A DNA stretch of 64,000 nucleotides from S5-327 sp965116015 (GCA_965116015.1 OZ220477.1:124001-188000), one strand, 5' to 3'; positions 24,791-32,911 are shown, counted from the stretch's first letter. Program-made: numbers and translations. Notes: generated by a model from the letters alone, not told the origin.

Positions 24791-25756
24791 ATGAAGGCTG
24801 TTCGTTTCTATGAGTTTGGGGGTCCGGATGTGCTGCGAGTCGAGGAGGTTCCCGACCCGCGGCCTGGCGACGGGGATGTTCTGGTTCGTTTGGCGGCGTC
24901 GGGGGTGAATCCGTCTGAGGTGTCGCGGCGCGCGGGGCGGATGGGGCAGGCGGTTGAGTTCCCTGCGATGCTTGGGATCGAGGGGGCAGGCACGGTGGTG
25001 GAGACTGGGAAGGATGCGACTTCGGTGAAGGTTGGGGATCGCGTAATCGTTCGGCAGCCGCCGTACTCGTATGCTGAGTTCGTCGTTGTTCCGGAGCGGT
25101 CGGCGTATCTTGTTCCGGACAATCTTGGGCTGGTTGAGGCGTCGACGGTTGCAATCATCTATACGACGGCGTGGGCGGCGATGCGTGTTCGGGGCGAGGC
25201 GAAGGCTGGGGATACTGTGCTCGTGCAGGCGGCGGCGTCCGGGGTGGGGATCGCGGCTGTGCAGCTCGCGAAGCTGCTGGGCGTGACTGTTATCGGCACG
25301 GCCAGCAGCGCGGAGAAGCTGGATTGGGCGAAGGGGTACGGTTTGGATTACGGCATTAACTATGCGGAACAGGACTTTGTGGAGGAGGCGAAGCGGCTCA
25401 CTGACGGGCGCGGGGTGGATGTTATCGTCGACGGGGTGGGGGGCGACGCGCTGGCCAGGGGGATCAACGCGCTTGCGCGGTTCGGGCGTCTTGCGGTGTT
25501 TGGCGGGGCGGGGGGTCGCGAGACGACGTTTCCGGTGGCGGGGCTGTATCGCAATGCGGTGTCGGTTGTGGGGGCGGGGGGAGCGCTCACGTCGCCGGAG
25601 GATTTCCGTCAGATTCTTGCGTGGTTCGGGGAGGGGAAGTTGCGTCCGACGATCGACAGGGTTTGGCCACTTGCGGACGCTGTCGAGGCTCATCGATATC
25701 AGGAGTCGCGTCAGATTAAGGGCAAGTCGGCGCTTGTTATCAGGGAGGAGGAGTAG
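24791..25756 (+). CDS. NADPH:quinone oxidoreductase-like zinc-less MDR protein
   Basis: 321 residues, MDR superfamily, zeta-crystallin/QOR group. No catalytic-zinc Cys/His motif. N terminus MKAVRFYEFGGPDVLRVEEV is classic; coenzyme motif VLVQAAASGVGIAAVQLAKLLG; later VIVDGVGGD. Good SD (AAGGAGG, 6 nt before ATG). It follows the acyl-CoA dehydrogenase by 70 nt on the same strand and may share its transcript. Could reduce quinones or enoyl substrates. Confidence 0.9.
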   Translation: MKAVRFYEFGGPDVLRVEEVPDPRPGDGDVLVRLAASGVNPSEVSRRAGRMGQAVEFPAMLGIEGAGTVVETGKDATSVKVGDRVIVRQPPYSYAEFVVVPERSAYLVPDNLGLVEASTVAIIYTTAWAAMRVRGEAKAGDTVLVQAAASGVGIAAVQLAKLLGVTVIGTASSAEKLDWAKGYGLDYGINYAEQDFVEEAKRLTDGRGVDVIVDGVGGDALARGINALARFGRLAVFGGAGGRETTFPVAGLYRNAVSVVGAGGALTSPEDFRQILAWFGEGKLRPTIDRVWPLADAVEAHRYQESRQIKGKSALVIREEE

Positions 25757-25858
25757 GCGTTGCGCGAGCGTCCGTTCGCGTCTTAGGGGCGCGGCGGGTT
25801 TGGCGGGACGCTGTTGGGGGCGGGACAGGCGATTCGGGGGACGGACCAGGAGGTTGGC

Positions 25859-26620
25859 ATGCCATCGGAGTGGATGCGGATAAGCGTTGGGGAGGGGGAG
25901 ATGGATGCGTATGCGGCGCTGCCGGAGGGAGCGGGTCCGCATCCTGGGGTGGTTGTGGCGATGCATGTGTTCGGAGTGGACCGGTTCGTGCAGGGGAAGT
26001 GCGACGAGCTTGCCGAGGCTGGTTACGCGGCTATTGCGCCGTACCTTTTCCATCGCTCCGGGGTGGGGAACGACGAGCTGATCGGCTACGCTTTCGAGGA
26101 TCCGAAGCGGCGGGAGACGGCGATGCCGCTGAAGGATGGGCTTCGGGACAGCGAACTTGTCGAGGATATGCTCGCTGCGCTGCGGCGCTTGCAGGGGATC
26201 CCGGGGGTGGGAGGGCCGTTCGGGGTTACTGGCTTCTGCATTGGGGGGCGCGTCGCCTATCTCCTGGCTGTTGGGTCGGATGAGTTTTCGGCGTGCGCGG
26301 ATTTCTACGGTACGGACGTTGACTTGCCGTGGGGGGAGGGCGCTTCGCCGCTCGCCTTGACGTCGGGGCTGGATTGTCCGCTTGTTGGCTTCTTCGGGGG
26401 TCTTGATTCGAATCCTGCGCCGGCGGATGTGGACAAGCTGGAGGCCGAGCTTGAGCGGGAGGGGAAGGATTACGAGTTCCATCGGTATTCTGAGGGGCAG
26501 CATGCGTTCAACGACCCGTTCAATCCGGTTCGCTGGAATTCGGCGATTGCCGCGGACGCGTGGGAGAAGCTGATTGGATTCTTCGACAGGGCTTTGAAGC
26601 GAGGAGTTACGGTTGGATGA
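25859..26620 (+). CDS. Dienelactone hydrolase family protein
   Basis: Alpha/beta hydrolase of the DLH family, 253 residues from ATG 25859 (CAGGAGG 6 nt upstream; the frame is open 15 codons earlier without an SD). The triad is Cys127 in GVTGFCIGGR, Asp183 in GGLDSNPAP and His215 in GQHAFNDP. DLH opens dienelactones in chlorocatechol breakdown; many homologues have other ester substrates. Its stop overlaps the next start (ATGA). Confidence 0.9.
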   Translation: MPSEWMRISVGEGEMDAYAALPEGAGPHPGVVVAMHVFGVDRFVQGKCDELAEAGYAAIAPYLFHRSGVGNDELIGYAFEDPKRRETAMPLKDGLRDSELVEDMLAALRRLQGIPGVGGPFGVTGFCIGGRVAYLLAVGSDEFSACADFYGTDVDLPWGEGASPLALTSGLDCPLVGFFGGLDSNPAPADVDKLEAELEREGKDYEFHRYSEGQHAFNDPFNPVRWNSAIAADAWEKLIGFFDRALKRGVTVG

Positions 26621-27159
26621 CTGCTGTTGTTGGGGTGTTCGATGAGCGCGAGGCTGCTATCGCCGCCGAGGAGCTGCTGGACGCGGCGGGATTCGGCGCG
26701 CGCATTGCTGTAGCGCGCGCATTGCCGGACGACGCTCCGGGTCCGCCGCGACTTGAGCGTCGCGGCGAGAGGATGCTGCGGGGTGCGGTGAAGTGGGGGA
26801 TTCTGGGTTCGCTGCTTGTTGAGGGGCCGTCGTTGGTTGCCGTTATAGCTTTTCCGCTTGATTTGAACGTGAAGGTTCTGGTGGCGGCTACGATGTGGAA
26901 GTTCGGGGCGGCGTTCGGCTCGTGGATCGGGGCAATGGCTGCGACCGAGGAGGGTCTTGACGACGAGGTAGCGGCGGAGTACGAGCATCATCTTGCCTGT
27001 GGGCGTTCGCTGATTGCGGTGGATGTTCCGGCGCGTCTGCGTCCGGGGGTGCGGGGCGCACTGCTGGAGAGCGGGGCTCTCGGAGTGCGCGATGTGCGGG
27101 GGGCGTTCGCGCTGAAGCGTCCGGCGCGTTCGGCTCGCGGGGTTTCTGGTCGGGCGTAG
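26617..27159 (+). CDS. Hypothetical protein with glycine-rich membrane segment
   Basis: 180 residues, start ATG 26617 overlapping the DLH stop. N terminus (TAVVGVFDEREAAIAAEELLDAAGF) resembles the ferredoxin-like fold of general-stress YflT/GSP17M domains. The centre has a hydrophobic, Gly-rich stretch (WGILGSLLVEGPSLVAVIAF ... MWKFGAAFGSWIGAMAA) that could be a membrane hairpin. The C terminus is Arg/Ala/Gly-rich. Function unknown; translational coupling to DLH suggests joint expression. Confidence 0.65.
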   Translation: MTAVVGVFDEREAAIAAEELLDAAGFGARIAVARALPDDAPGPPRLERRGERMLRGAVKWGILGSLLVEGPSLVAVIAFPLDLNVKVLVAATMWKFGAAFGSWIGAMAATEEGLDDEVAAEYEHHLACGRSLIAVDVPARLRPGVRGALLESGALGVRDVRGAFALKRPARSARGVSGRA

Positions 27160-27255
27160 GGCGGTTGCTGTCTAGCTTTCACTTTGGCATCCAGGGCGGG
27201 GGTTCTTGGTTGGCGCAGGGCGATTGCAGCAGCGCGCGCTTTGCGCTGGGGCGGG

Positions 27256-27705
27256 CTACCGGAGGCGTTTGAGCATCGGCACGTGGTTGATGCCCGCCTC
27301 GACGAAGGGGGCTCCTGCGACGCGATAGCCGAGGTTGGCGTAGAGGGTTTGGATGTAGCGCTGGGAGTGCAGGCTTACTTCGGGGGCGCCCATTCGGAGA
27401 GCTTCCGCCTCGAGGGCGGAGACGAGCATTGCGGCGATGCCTTGCCGCCGCCACGGGGGGAGGACGGCGACGCGTCCGATGCGGGGGGTGGTCTCGCGGG
27501 TGAGGCGCGCTGTTCCGACGACGCGGCCGGCGCTGACGGCGACGACGTGGGTGGCGGAGGCGTCGAGCGCGTCCTGCTCCAGTTCGGGCGGGACGTTCTG
27601 TTCGGCGACGAATACAGCGCGCCGGACGGCGAGGGCGGCTTGCTGGTCTGCGCTGTCTGCGGCGACGCGGATTTCGATGCGATTGGGCTGGTTGGGCTTG
27701 GGCAT
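27256..27705 (-). CDS. GNAT family N-acetyltransferase
   Basis: 149 residues from ATG 27705. Motif A for acetyl-CoA binding is RIGRVAVLPPWRRQGIAAMLV; the N-terminal VRRAVFVAEQNVPPELEQDALD and C-terminal VSLHSQRYIQTLYANLGYRV fit the YitI/ElaA-like group. TATACT lies exactly 6 nt before the ATG and there is no SD, so the transcript is probably leaderless. Substrate unknown. Confidence 0.88.
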   Translation of the reverse strand: MPKPNQPNRIEIRVAADSADQQAALAVRRAVFVAEQNVPPELEQDALDASATHVVAVSAGRVVGTARLTRETTPRIGRVAVLPPWRRQGIAAMLVSALEAEALRMGAPEVSLHSQRYIQTLYANLGYRVAGAPFVEAGINHVPMLKRLR

Positions 27706-27711
27706 CGGGCG

Positions 27712-27717
27712 AGTATA
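27712..27717 (-). promoter_or_regulatory. -10 box for leaderless GNAT gene
   Basis: TATACT on the minus strand, then CGCCCG, then the ATG. Same 6-nt gap as coaX and mutS. Confidence 0.6.
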
Positions 27718-27939
27718 ACGTTTGGACAAGTGAGTCTCGCTATTTGGGGAGGGGCGAGCGGGCGTAGGGGCGGGGTGTTTCAGCATTCGCGCGACCGAGG
27801 GGCAGGGGCGGGTAATGATGGGCGTCGTGGCATAGGCTGGTAGGTTGGTCCGATGCGTGGGATTGGGTCAGCGGGGACGGGGGGTGGAGTGTGGCGGGTG
27901 GCATCGGGGGGAGGGCGGATTGGGGGCGGGAGCGGGGGG

Positions 27940-28302
27940 CTAGATTGCTCCGATACGCGGGGTTTGGTCGGCGAGGACGATGGTTGCGGTTACGCAGGGT
28001 TCTCCGCCTACGGCTATTGTTTTGTGTCCCTTGCCGACGATGTTGTCCATGAGGCGGGCCTCGCCGGCTCCGAACACTTTCTGGGAGCCGTCGGGGTAGG
28101 TGATCTGGAGGGCTCCGGAGAGGATGATGACGAACTGACGCTGGGGGGCGGGATGCCAGTCCTGTTCGACGTTTGGGGGGCGGATGCCGAATTTGATGTT
28201 CGTGGCGTCGATGCCGTCGAGCCACTCCTGGTGGTCGTTGAGGTTGATGGGCTGCCAGGCGGTGTCGCCGTTGGAGTCGGTGTACATACGGGAGGTTCCC
28301 AT
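27940..28302 (-). CDS. Cupin-domain protein
   Basis: 120-residue single-domain cupin. Metal-site region HPAPQRQFVIILSGALQITY contains the G(X)5HX... type first cupin motif in reduced form (one His, one Gln), followed by GAGEARLMDNIVGKGHKT as the second motif. AGGA lies 10 nt before the ATG. Last gene of the minus-strand mutase/ligase cluster; the gap to the ligase is 173 nt with no terminator seen. A role in the same pathway, such as a hydroxyacid-binding or isomerase function, is a guess. The next 234 nt (27706-27939) hold only the GNAT promoter. Confidence 0.8.
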   Translation of the reverse strand: MGTSRMYTDSNGDTAWQPINLNDHQEWLDGIDATNIKFGIRPPNVEQDWHPAPQRQFVIILSGALQITYPDGSQKVFGAGEARLMDNIVGKGHKTIAVGGEPCVTATIVLADQTPRIGAI

Positions 28303-28475
28303 TGTTGTTGTCCTGTCCTTTCGCGCACGGAGCGTTTGGCTCGCGGGGTTGGGGGATTGTCTGCACACGCTATCGTAGCTGACGGGTTTTGTTTCGGGGC
28401 GTTGGAGGCGGAGCGGGGCGTTGCGGCGGGGTGGAGTCTGGCGGGCGGTGGGCATTGCGGCAGGGTGTGGAGGGG

Positions 28476-29855
28476 CTAGGTGTAGAGGGAGCGTTCGTCG
28501 ATGACTCGGCGGGCTTTGAATTGGGTGCGTTCGAGTTCGCCGGGTTGTTTGAGTTCGACGTTTGCGCGGACGCCGAGGGTTGCTGCGAGGTTGGATTCGA
28601 GGGCGCGCTTGACGGCTGCGGCGTCGGCGTTGGGGTTTGCGATTTCGGCGAGGACGGTTAGCTCGTCCATTGCGCGTTCGCGGGAGACGATCATTCGGAA
28701 TTCGCCGGCGAGCTGAGGCATTGCGCGGACGACATTCTCGACGGCGCTGGGGTAGACGTTCTCGCCGCGGACGGTGACGGCGTCGTCGACGCGGCCGTAG
28801 ATTCCTTTGGGGAGGGATGGGTAGGTTCGACCGCAGGGGCAGGGGTCGTTTGACCATTGGGCGAGGTCGCCGGACCAGAACCGGATGAGGGGTTGGGATG
28901 CGCGTTCGAGGTGGGTGTAGACGGGGACGCCTTCGTCGCCGTAGGGGACGACTTCGCGGGTTGTGGGGTGGAGGAGCTGGGTGTAGACCATATCTTGCCA
29001 GAGGTGCATGCCGGTTGCGTGGCGGCATCCGCCGTTGCTCATCCAGGGGGACATTTCGCCTGTGGAGCCGCTGTCGACGACGACGGCGTTGTAGGTTTCT
29101 TCGAGGGCTCGGCGGGTGGCGGGGATGGAGGCTCCGGGCTCGCCGGAGAAGAAGAGGGTGCGGAAGCCGAGGGAAGTGGGGTCGACGCCTTGTTCGCGGG
29201 CGGTTTCGGCGAGATAGAGGGCGTAGGAGGGTGTTCCGTAGAAGACGGAGGGGGTGGTTGCGAGGCACCATCGGACGGCCATTCGGGTTTGACCTGGGGC
29301 GCCGGCGCCGAAGGGGAAGCACTTTGCGCCGATGCGTTCGGCGCCGACGAGCATTCCCCAGGATCCCATATAGAGGCTGAAGGGGGCAGCGATGAAGACG
29401 GTGTCGCTGGGTCGGACGCCGGCGGACCATTCGACGCGGGCGTGGGCTTCGCCGATGCGGGCCCAGTCGTCGCGGCTGATGGCGATGACGGTGGGGATGC
29501 CGGTGGTGCCGGAGGAGCCGTGGACGCGGAGGATGTTTGTCCAGTCGTCGCATATGTTGCCGCCGAACGGGGGGTTTTCGATGAGGTCTTCGCGGAGGTC
29601 TTCTTTGGTGATGATGGGGATGCGCTGGAGGTCGTCGATTGTTCTGAGCTGGGATGGGTGGAAGTTTGCGGCGGTCCAGCGTTTGCGGTAGAAGGGGGAG
29701 CGTTCGTAGGCCCAGGCTGTTTGGGATTGCAGTTTGGCTATGATGAGGTTGAGGCGGTCGTTTGGGGGCATCGTTTCGAGCTGGGGGCTCCAGTGCTCGC
29801 TGTGTGGAGGGGGAGTGTAGGCGGGGTTGTAAAGCGGGGGCCAGGCGGGGGGCAC
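28476..29855 (-). CDS. Phenylacetate-CoA ligase-like (PaaK family) acyl-CoA ligase
   Basis: AMP-forming CoA ligase, 459 residues. PaaK-type motifs: VHGSSGTTGIPTVIAISRDDW (phosphate loop), LFFSGEPGASIPATR, GSTGEMSPW, and the C-terminal KGIYGRVDDAVTVRGENVYPS. A CPCGRTYP metal-type Cys pair is present, as in PaaK enzymes. Start GTG at 29855 with AAGGAG 6 nt upstream. It lies 10 nt after the small mutase subunit. In 2-hydroxyisobutyrate pathways a CoA ligase is encoded between or beside the mutase subunits, so this is the likely activating enzyme for the mutase substrate (inference). Confidence 0.9.
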   Translation of the reverse strand: MPPAWPPLYNPAYTPPPHSEHWSPQLETMPPNDRLNLIIAKLQSQTAWAYERSPFYRKRWTAANFHPSQLRTIDDLQRIPIITKEDLREDLIENPPFGGNICDDWTNILRVHGSSGTTGIPTVIAISRDDWARIGEAHARVEWSAGVRPSDTVFIAAPFSLYMGSWGMLVGAERIGAKCFPFGAGAPGQTRMAVRWCLATTPSVFYGTPSYALYLAETAREQGVDPTSLGFRTLFFSGEPGASIPATRRALEETYNAVVVDSGSTGEMSPWMSNGGCRHATGMHLWQDMVYTQLLHPTTREVVPYGDEGVPVYTHLERASQPLIRFWSGDLAQWSNDPCPCGRTYPSLPKGIYGRVDDAVTVRGENVYPSAVENVVRAMPQLAGEFRMIVSRERAMDELTVLAEIANPNADAAAVKRALESNLAATLGVRANVELKQPGELERTQFKARRVIDERSLYT

Positions 29856-29865
29856 GGGGGTCTCC

Positions 29866-30300
29866 TTAGGGGTTGCCGGAGGGGTTGCGGGGGGCGTTTC
29901 CGGGGAGGCGGTCGGCGATGAACGTCTGGATGTCGCGGAGGCTTGAGCCGACGGGGAAGACGCCGTCGACGCCCATTTCGTTGAGTTCGGGGATGTCGTT
30001 GTCGGGGATGGTTCCGCCGAGGAGGATGAGGGTTTCGCCGCGCATCTCGCGTTCGTTGACGACTTGCATAAGGCGGGCCATAAGGGGTTTGTGGGCGCCG
30101 GAGAGGAGTGAGACGCCGATGACGCTGGCGCCTTCGGATTGTGCGCGGTCGACGACTTGTTCGGGGGTTACGCGCATTCCCATGTAGACGACGTCCATGC
30201 CGGCTTTTTCGAGGGCTTTGGCGATGACTTTGACGCCGCGGTCGTGGCCGTCGAGGCCGAGTTTGGCGAGGAGGATCTTTGGGGGTTTGGTTTCGGGCAT
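29866..30300 (-). CDS. B12-binding small subunit of acyl-CoA mutase (HcmB-like)
   Basis: 144 residues, a stand-alone cobalamin-binding domain. The DGHDRG motif with the axial His to cobalt, GMRVTPEQVV, VSLLSGAHKPLM and GGTIPDNDIPEL are the family signatures. Separate small subunits of this kind occur in 2-hydroxyisobutyryl-CoA and isobutyryl-CoA mutases. It pairs with the large subunit immediately upstream (6-nt gap). Confidence 0.93.
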   Translation of the reverse strand: MPETKPPKILLAKLGLDGHDRGVKVIAKALEKAGMDVVYMGMRVTPEQVVDRAQSEGASVIGVSLLSGAHKPLMARLMQVVNEREMRGETLILLGGTIPDNDIPELNEMGVDGVFPVGSSLRDIQTFIADRLPGNAPRNPSGNP

Positions 30301-30306
30301 AGGGGG

Positions 30307-32016
30307 TTAGAAGACTCCGGGGTCGTGGTGGTGGCCGAAGATGTCGCGGAGGGCGCTCATAATTTCGCCTTCGGTGGCGTCGGCGCGGGCGGCGTTGAGG
30401 ATGTGGGGCATTGTGTTTTCGCTGGTTTGGGCGGCGGATCGGAGGGCGTCGATGGCGGCTTCGGTTCGGGAGGGGTCTCGCTGGCGGACGACGGATTCGA
30501 GGCGCTGGATCTGGCGGGTTTCTTCGTTGTCGTCGTGTTCGTAGAGTTGGGGTGGGGGGTTGGCTTCGTTTTCGCGTTCGTTGACGCCGAGGACGATGTA
30601 GTCGTGGTTTTCGATGCGCATCTGGTAGTCGAAGGCGGCTTCGGAGATTTCGCGTTCGATGTAGCCGTTGTCGATGGCGGCGAACATACCGTTGAGGAGG
30701 CTTTGGCCGTCGCCCATATCTTCGATGTTGCGGATGTAGGAGAGGGCTTCTTCTTCGAGGTCGTTGGTGAGTCGTTCGACGAGGAAGGAGCCTCCGAGGG
30801 GGTCGATGGAGTTGGCGACGCCGGTTTCGGCGGCGATGATGCGCTGGGTGTTGAGGGACATTCGCATAGCGTCTTCGGAGGGGATGTCGTGTGCTTCGTC
30901 GTAGCCGCTGACGTGGAGGGATTGGGTTCCGCCGAGGATGGCTGCGAGGGCTTGTGCGGAGCCTCGGACGAGGTTGTTGAGGGCTCCTTCGCGGGTGAGG
31001 GTTGAGCCGAGGGTTTGGGCGTGGAAGCGGCAGAGCATAGCGCGGGGGTTGGCGGCGCGGTAGCGTTCTTTCATGATGCGTGCCCAGAGGCGTCGGGCGG
31101 CGCGGAGTTTGGCGATTTCTTCGAAGAGGTCCATGTGGACGCCGAAGAAGAATGAGAGTCGTGGGGCGAATTCGTCGGGGGACATTCCGCGCTGGATGCC
31201 TCCTTCGACGTAGGCCATAGCTTGGGCGAGGGTGAAGCCGAGTTCTTGTGCGGCGGTGGAGCCGGCTTCGCGGGTGTGGTAGCCGGAGATGGAGATGGTG
31301 TTCCAGTTGGGGACGTTGCGGGTGCAGAATTCGACGACGTCCATTGTCATGCGGTAGGCGCCGCGAGGGGGGAGGGCGAAGGTTTTCTGGCCGTGGAATT
31401 CTTTGAGGGAGTCGTTCTGGACGGTTCCGCGGAGGTTTCGCCAGGGGACGCCGGTTTGTTCGGCGTGGGCGAGGAGGAAGCTGAGGAGGATGATTGCGGG
31501 GTGGTTGATGGTGAGGGAGATGCTTACCTGGTCGATGGGGATGTTGTGGAAGAGGTCGGACATATCGTGGGCGGTGTCGATGGCGACGCCGAGGCGTCCG
31601 ACTTCGCCTGCGGCGAGGGGGTGAGTGGAGTCGTAGCCGGTGAGGGTTGGGTGGTCGAAGTCGGTTGAGAGGCCGGTTTGGCCGTGGTCGAGGAGGTATT
31701 TGTAGCGTTCGTTGGTGGAGGATGCGGCGCCGAAGCCGGCGATCTGGCGTCGGGTCCATTGTCGTCCGCGGTACATTGTGGGGTAGACGCCGCGGGTGAA
31801 GGGGTATGCGCCGGGGAATCCGAGGTCGGTTGGGTAGTCGAGGTTGGGGGCGTCGGCTGGGGTGTAGAGTCGGTTGATTTCTTTGCCGGAGACGGTGAGG
31901 AAGCGTTCGCGGGATTCGGGGGCGTGTTCGAGGGCGTGGCGGAGCTCGTTGTGTTGCCAGGCGAGTTCGGCGTCGCGGAGGCGGTGTGTTGCGTCGTTGT
32001 CGTAGAGGGGCGGCAT
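30307..32016 (-). CDS. Large subunit of B12-dependent acyl-CoA mutase, probably 2-hydroxyisobutyryl-CoA mutase
   Basis: 569-residue (beta/alpha)8-barrel radical mutase subunit without a fused B12 domain. The catalytic His is His247 in ISISGYHTREAG. Substrate-selecting positions: the Tyr of methylmalonyl-CoA mutase (RQYAGF) is Ile92 (RQIAGF); the residue before the FD pair is Asp119 (GLSTDFD, Ala in MCM); the carboxylate-binding Arg207 of MCM aligns with Gln210 (GQKTFALPP). Ile plus Asp at these places is the signature described for 2-hydroxyisobutyryl-CoA mutase (Ile90/Asp117); isobutyryl-CoA mutase has Phe/Ala. First gene of the operon, with a TAGAAT box 19 nt upstream of the ATG and direct repeats above it. 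Confidence 0.92.
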   Translation of the reverse strand: MPPLYDNDATHRLRDAELAWQHNELRHALEHAPESRERFLTVSGKEINRLYTPADAPNLDYPTDLGFPGAYPFTRGVYPTMYRGRQWTRRQIAGFGAASSTNERYKYLLDHGQTGLSTDFDHPTLTGYDSTHPLAAGEVGRLGVAIDTAHDMSDLFHNIPIDQVSISLTINHPAIILLSFLLAHAEQTGVPWRNLRGTVQNDSLKEFHGQKTFALPPRGAYRMTMDVVEFCTRNVPNWNTISISGYHTREAGSTAAQELGFTLAQAMAYVEGGIQRGMSPDEFAPRLSFFFGVHMDLFEEIAKLRAARRLWARIMKERYRAANPRAMLCRFHAQTLGSTLTREGALNNLVRGSAQALAAILGGTQSLHVSGYDEAHDIPSEDAMRMSLNTQRIIAAETGVANSIDPLGGSFLVERLTNDLEEEALSYIRNIEDMGDGQSLLNGMFAAIDNGYIEREISEAAFDYQMRIENHDYIVLGVNERENEANPPPQLYEHDDNEETRQIQRLESVVRQRDPSRTEAAIDALRSAAQTSENTMPHILNAARADATEGEIMSALRDIFGHHHDPGVF

Positions 32017-32034
32017 AGGGGTGTCCCGGGCCGC

Positions 32035-32040
32035 ATTCTA
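32035..32040 (-). promoter_or_regulatory. -10 box (TAGAAT) of the mutase operon
   Basis: On the minus strand TAGAAT lies 19 nt before the mutase ATG at 32016. The two 38-nt repeats begin 3 nt beyond it. Confidence 0.5.
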
Positions 32041-32042
32041 CT

Positions 32043-32139
32043 GTAGTTGGGGTGCGGGCGCGCGCGTGGGGGCAGGCTACTCCAGCATAGATCTCAACCT
32101 GGTAGTCGGGGTGCGGGCGCGCGCGTGGGGGCAGGCTAC
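32043..32139. repeat. Pair of 38-nt direct repeats directly upstream of the mutase operon
   Basis: Copies at 32043-32080 and 32102-32139 differ at one base (GTAGTT/GTAGTC start; both continue GGGGTGCGGGCG, CGCGCGTGGGGGCAGG and end CTAC). Period 59, spacer 21 nt. Each has short inverted ends (GTAG/CTAC). A third, weak copy may lie at 32161-32195. The position across the -35 region of the mutase promoter suggests an operator pair. The GCGCGTGG/GGGGGCA core is similar to the CRISPR repeat at 11-2053, which may be chance. Confidence 0.7.
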
Positions 32140-32578
32140 GGGGGCATCGTGCGAGAGAATGCGCGCCGTGGCGGGCGCGTGGGGAGAGGGGTTCGCGGTT
32201 GCGGGGAGCGCCGGGTTGTGGGGGAGGGAATTGTTTGGGGGTGTCTCATTTTGTTCTATTTTGGATTATTCGTTCGGGGATGGGGGGATGCGGCGGGTCT
32301 GTTTGAGACGGGAATGGGTCTGCTTTGGGACGAGAATGAGACCGTTTTGGAACGAAATGCGACAGTTATGGGTCTGGGGGGTTGGGAGGAGGTGGGAGAG
32401 GTCGGGGGCTGGGGAGGGCGGGATGGTCTGCGGTGATAGGATACGGGGGGCGGGGGCGTACGGCGCAACGGGGGGATGTCGCGCAGGCGACGGTTGGGGG
32501 TGTGGACGGGAGCGTCGGGGCGGGCGTTGGGCGTGTGGGGCGGGGGAATGTCGGGTGGGGCGCGTGGATGTGGCGGCT
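32140..32578. other. Non-coding region with three 22-nt tandem units and an inverted copy
   Basis: No credible gene. Units of about 22 nt start at 32297, 32318 and 32340 (consensus GTCTGyTTTGGGACGAGAAT with drift). A related sequence in the opposite orientation lies at 32243-32263 (CTCATTTTGTTCTATTTTGG). The AT-rich patch (32240-32370) contrasts with the G-rich surroundings. It could be a regulator binding array for the mutase operon or remains of an element. Open frames here have skewed, low-complexity translations. Confidence 0.5.
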
Positions 32579-32652
32579 GGGCTGGGAGCGCTGGACTTGG
32601 GTTGCTCGGCGAGGCGGCGTCGGATGCCCCGCGCGTCGAAGGAGGCGGTCGA
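32579..32652 (+). repeat. Leader-like segment with first degenerate CRISPR repeat (copy 1)
   Basis: About 73 nt matching 33738-33812 at roughly three positions in four: GGGCTGGGAGCGCTGGACTT, then GGGTTGCTCGGCGAGGCGG, then the repeat GGATGCCCCGCGCGTCGAAG. Direct orientation; the two copies flank the HEPN-like gene. Confidence 0.6.
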
Positions 32653-32773
32653 CTCGACGAGGGACTAACGGAGCTAGCGCCGGGACGCCCCGCGCGCTGA
32701 GGGGACGGTTCGGCGCGGCTTCGCTCGTTTCCAGCATCGAAACGGACGCCCCGCACGCAGAGGGGGCGGTTGT
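32622..32773 (+). CRISPR. Degenerate CRISPR relic, three repeats at 61-nt period
   Basis: Related 29-30-nt sequences start at 32622 (GGATGCCCCGCGCGTCGAAG), 32683 (GGACGCCCCGCGCGCTGAGG) and 32744 (GGACGCCCCGCACGCAGAGG), each continuing GGRGGCGGTT or similar. Both intervals are exactly 61 nt, the period of type I-E arrays, and CCCC-GCGCGCTGA-GGGG is the I-E type hairpin. The sequences between them are unrelated. No further copies are seen at 32561 or 32805. The repeat differs from the array at 11-2053, so it is a second, decayed locus. Confidence 0.6.
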
Positions 32774-32879
32774 TGCATTCCGTGGAGATTGATATTCGGC
32801 GCGTGGTTTGTATGGCTGGTTGGGTTTCGTTTGACTTTGGGACTTTCTCATAGCGGGCATTGCTATGACAGTGAGGCGC

Positions 32880-32911
32880 TTGACAGCTGTGAGAATTCAC
32901 TTTGGTAGAAT
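32880..32911 (+). promoter_or_regulatory. Candidate promoter of HEPN-like gene
   Basis: TTGACA (32880-32885) and TAGAAT (32906-32911) with a 20-nt spacer, longer than ideal. Between them GTGAGAATTCAC is a near-palindrome that could be an operator. SD AAAGGAG precedes the ATG at 32931. Confidence 0.5.

Noticed and set aside
27940..29553. A 537-residue minus-strand frame spanning the cupin and the ligase
   Set aside because: Only its last 120 residues are protein-like (the cupin, with its own SD and ATG at 28302); the rest is the Arg/Pro-rich shadow of the ligase gene.
30307..32016. Methylmalonyl-CoA mutase large subunit
   Set aside because: Tyr89 and Arg207 equivalents are Ile and Gln, so the enzyme should not bind the methylmalonyl carboxylate.
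32043..32139. CRISPR with two repeats
   Set aside because: 38-nt repeats with a 21-nt spacer and only two clear copies do not fit a CRISPR; the promoter position favours an operator.
32021..32668. Overlapping open frames in the gap upstream of the mutase operon
   Set aside because: Gly/Trp/Arg-rich low-complexity translations, no SD, and the region contains repeats and CRISPR-like relics.
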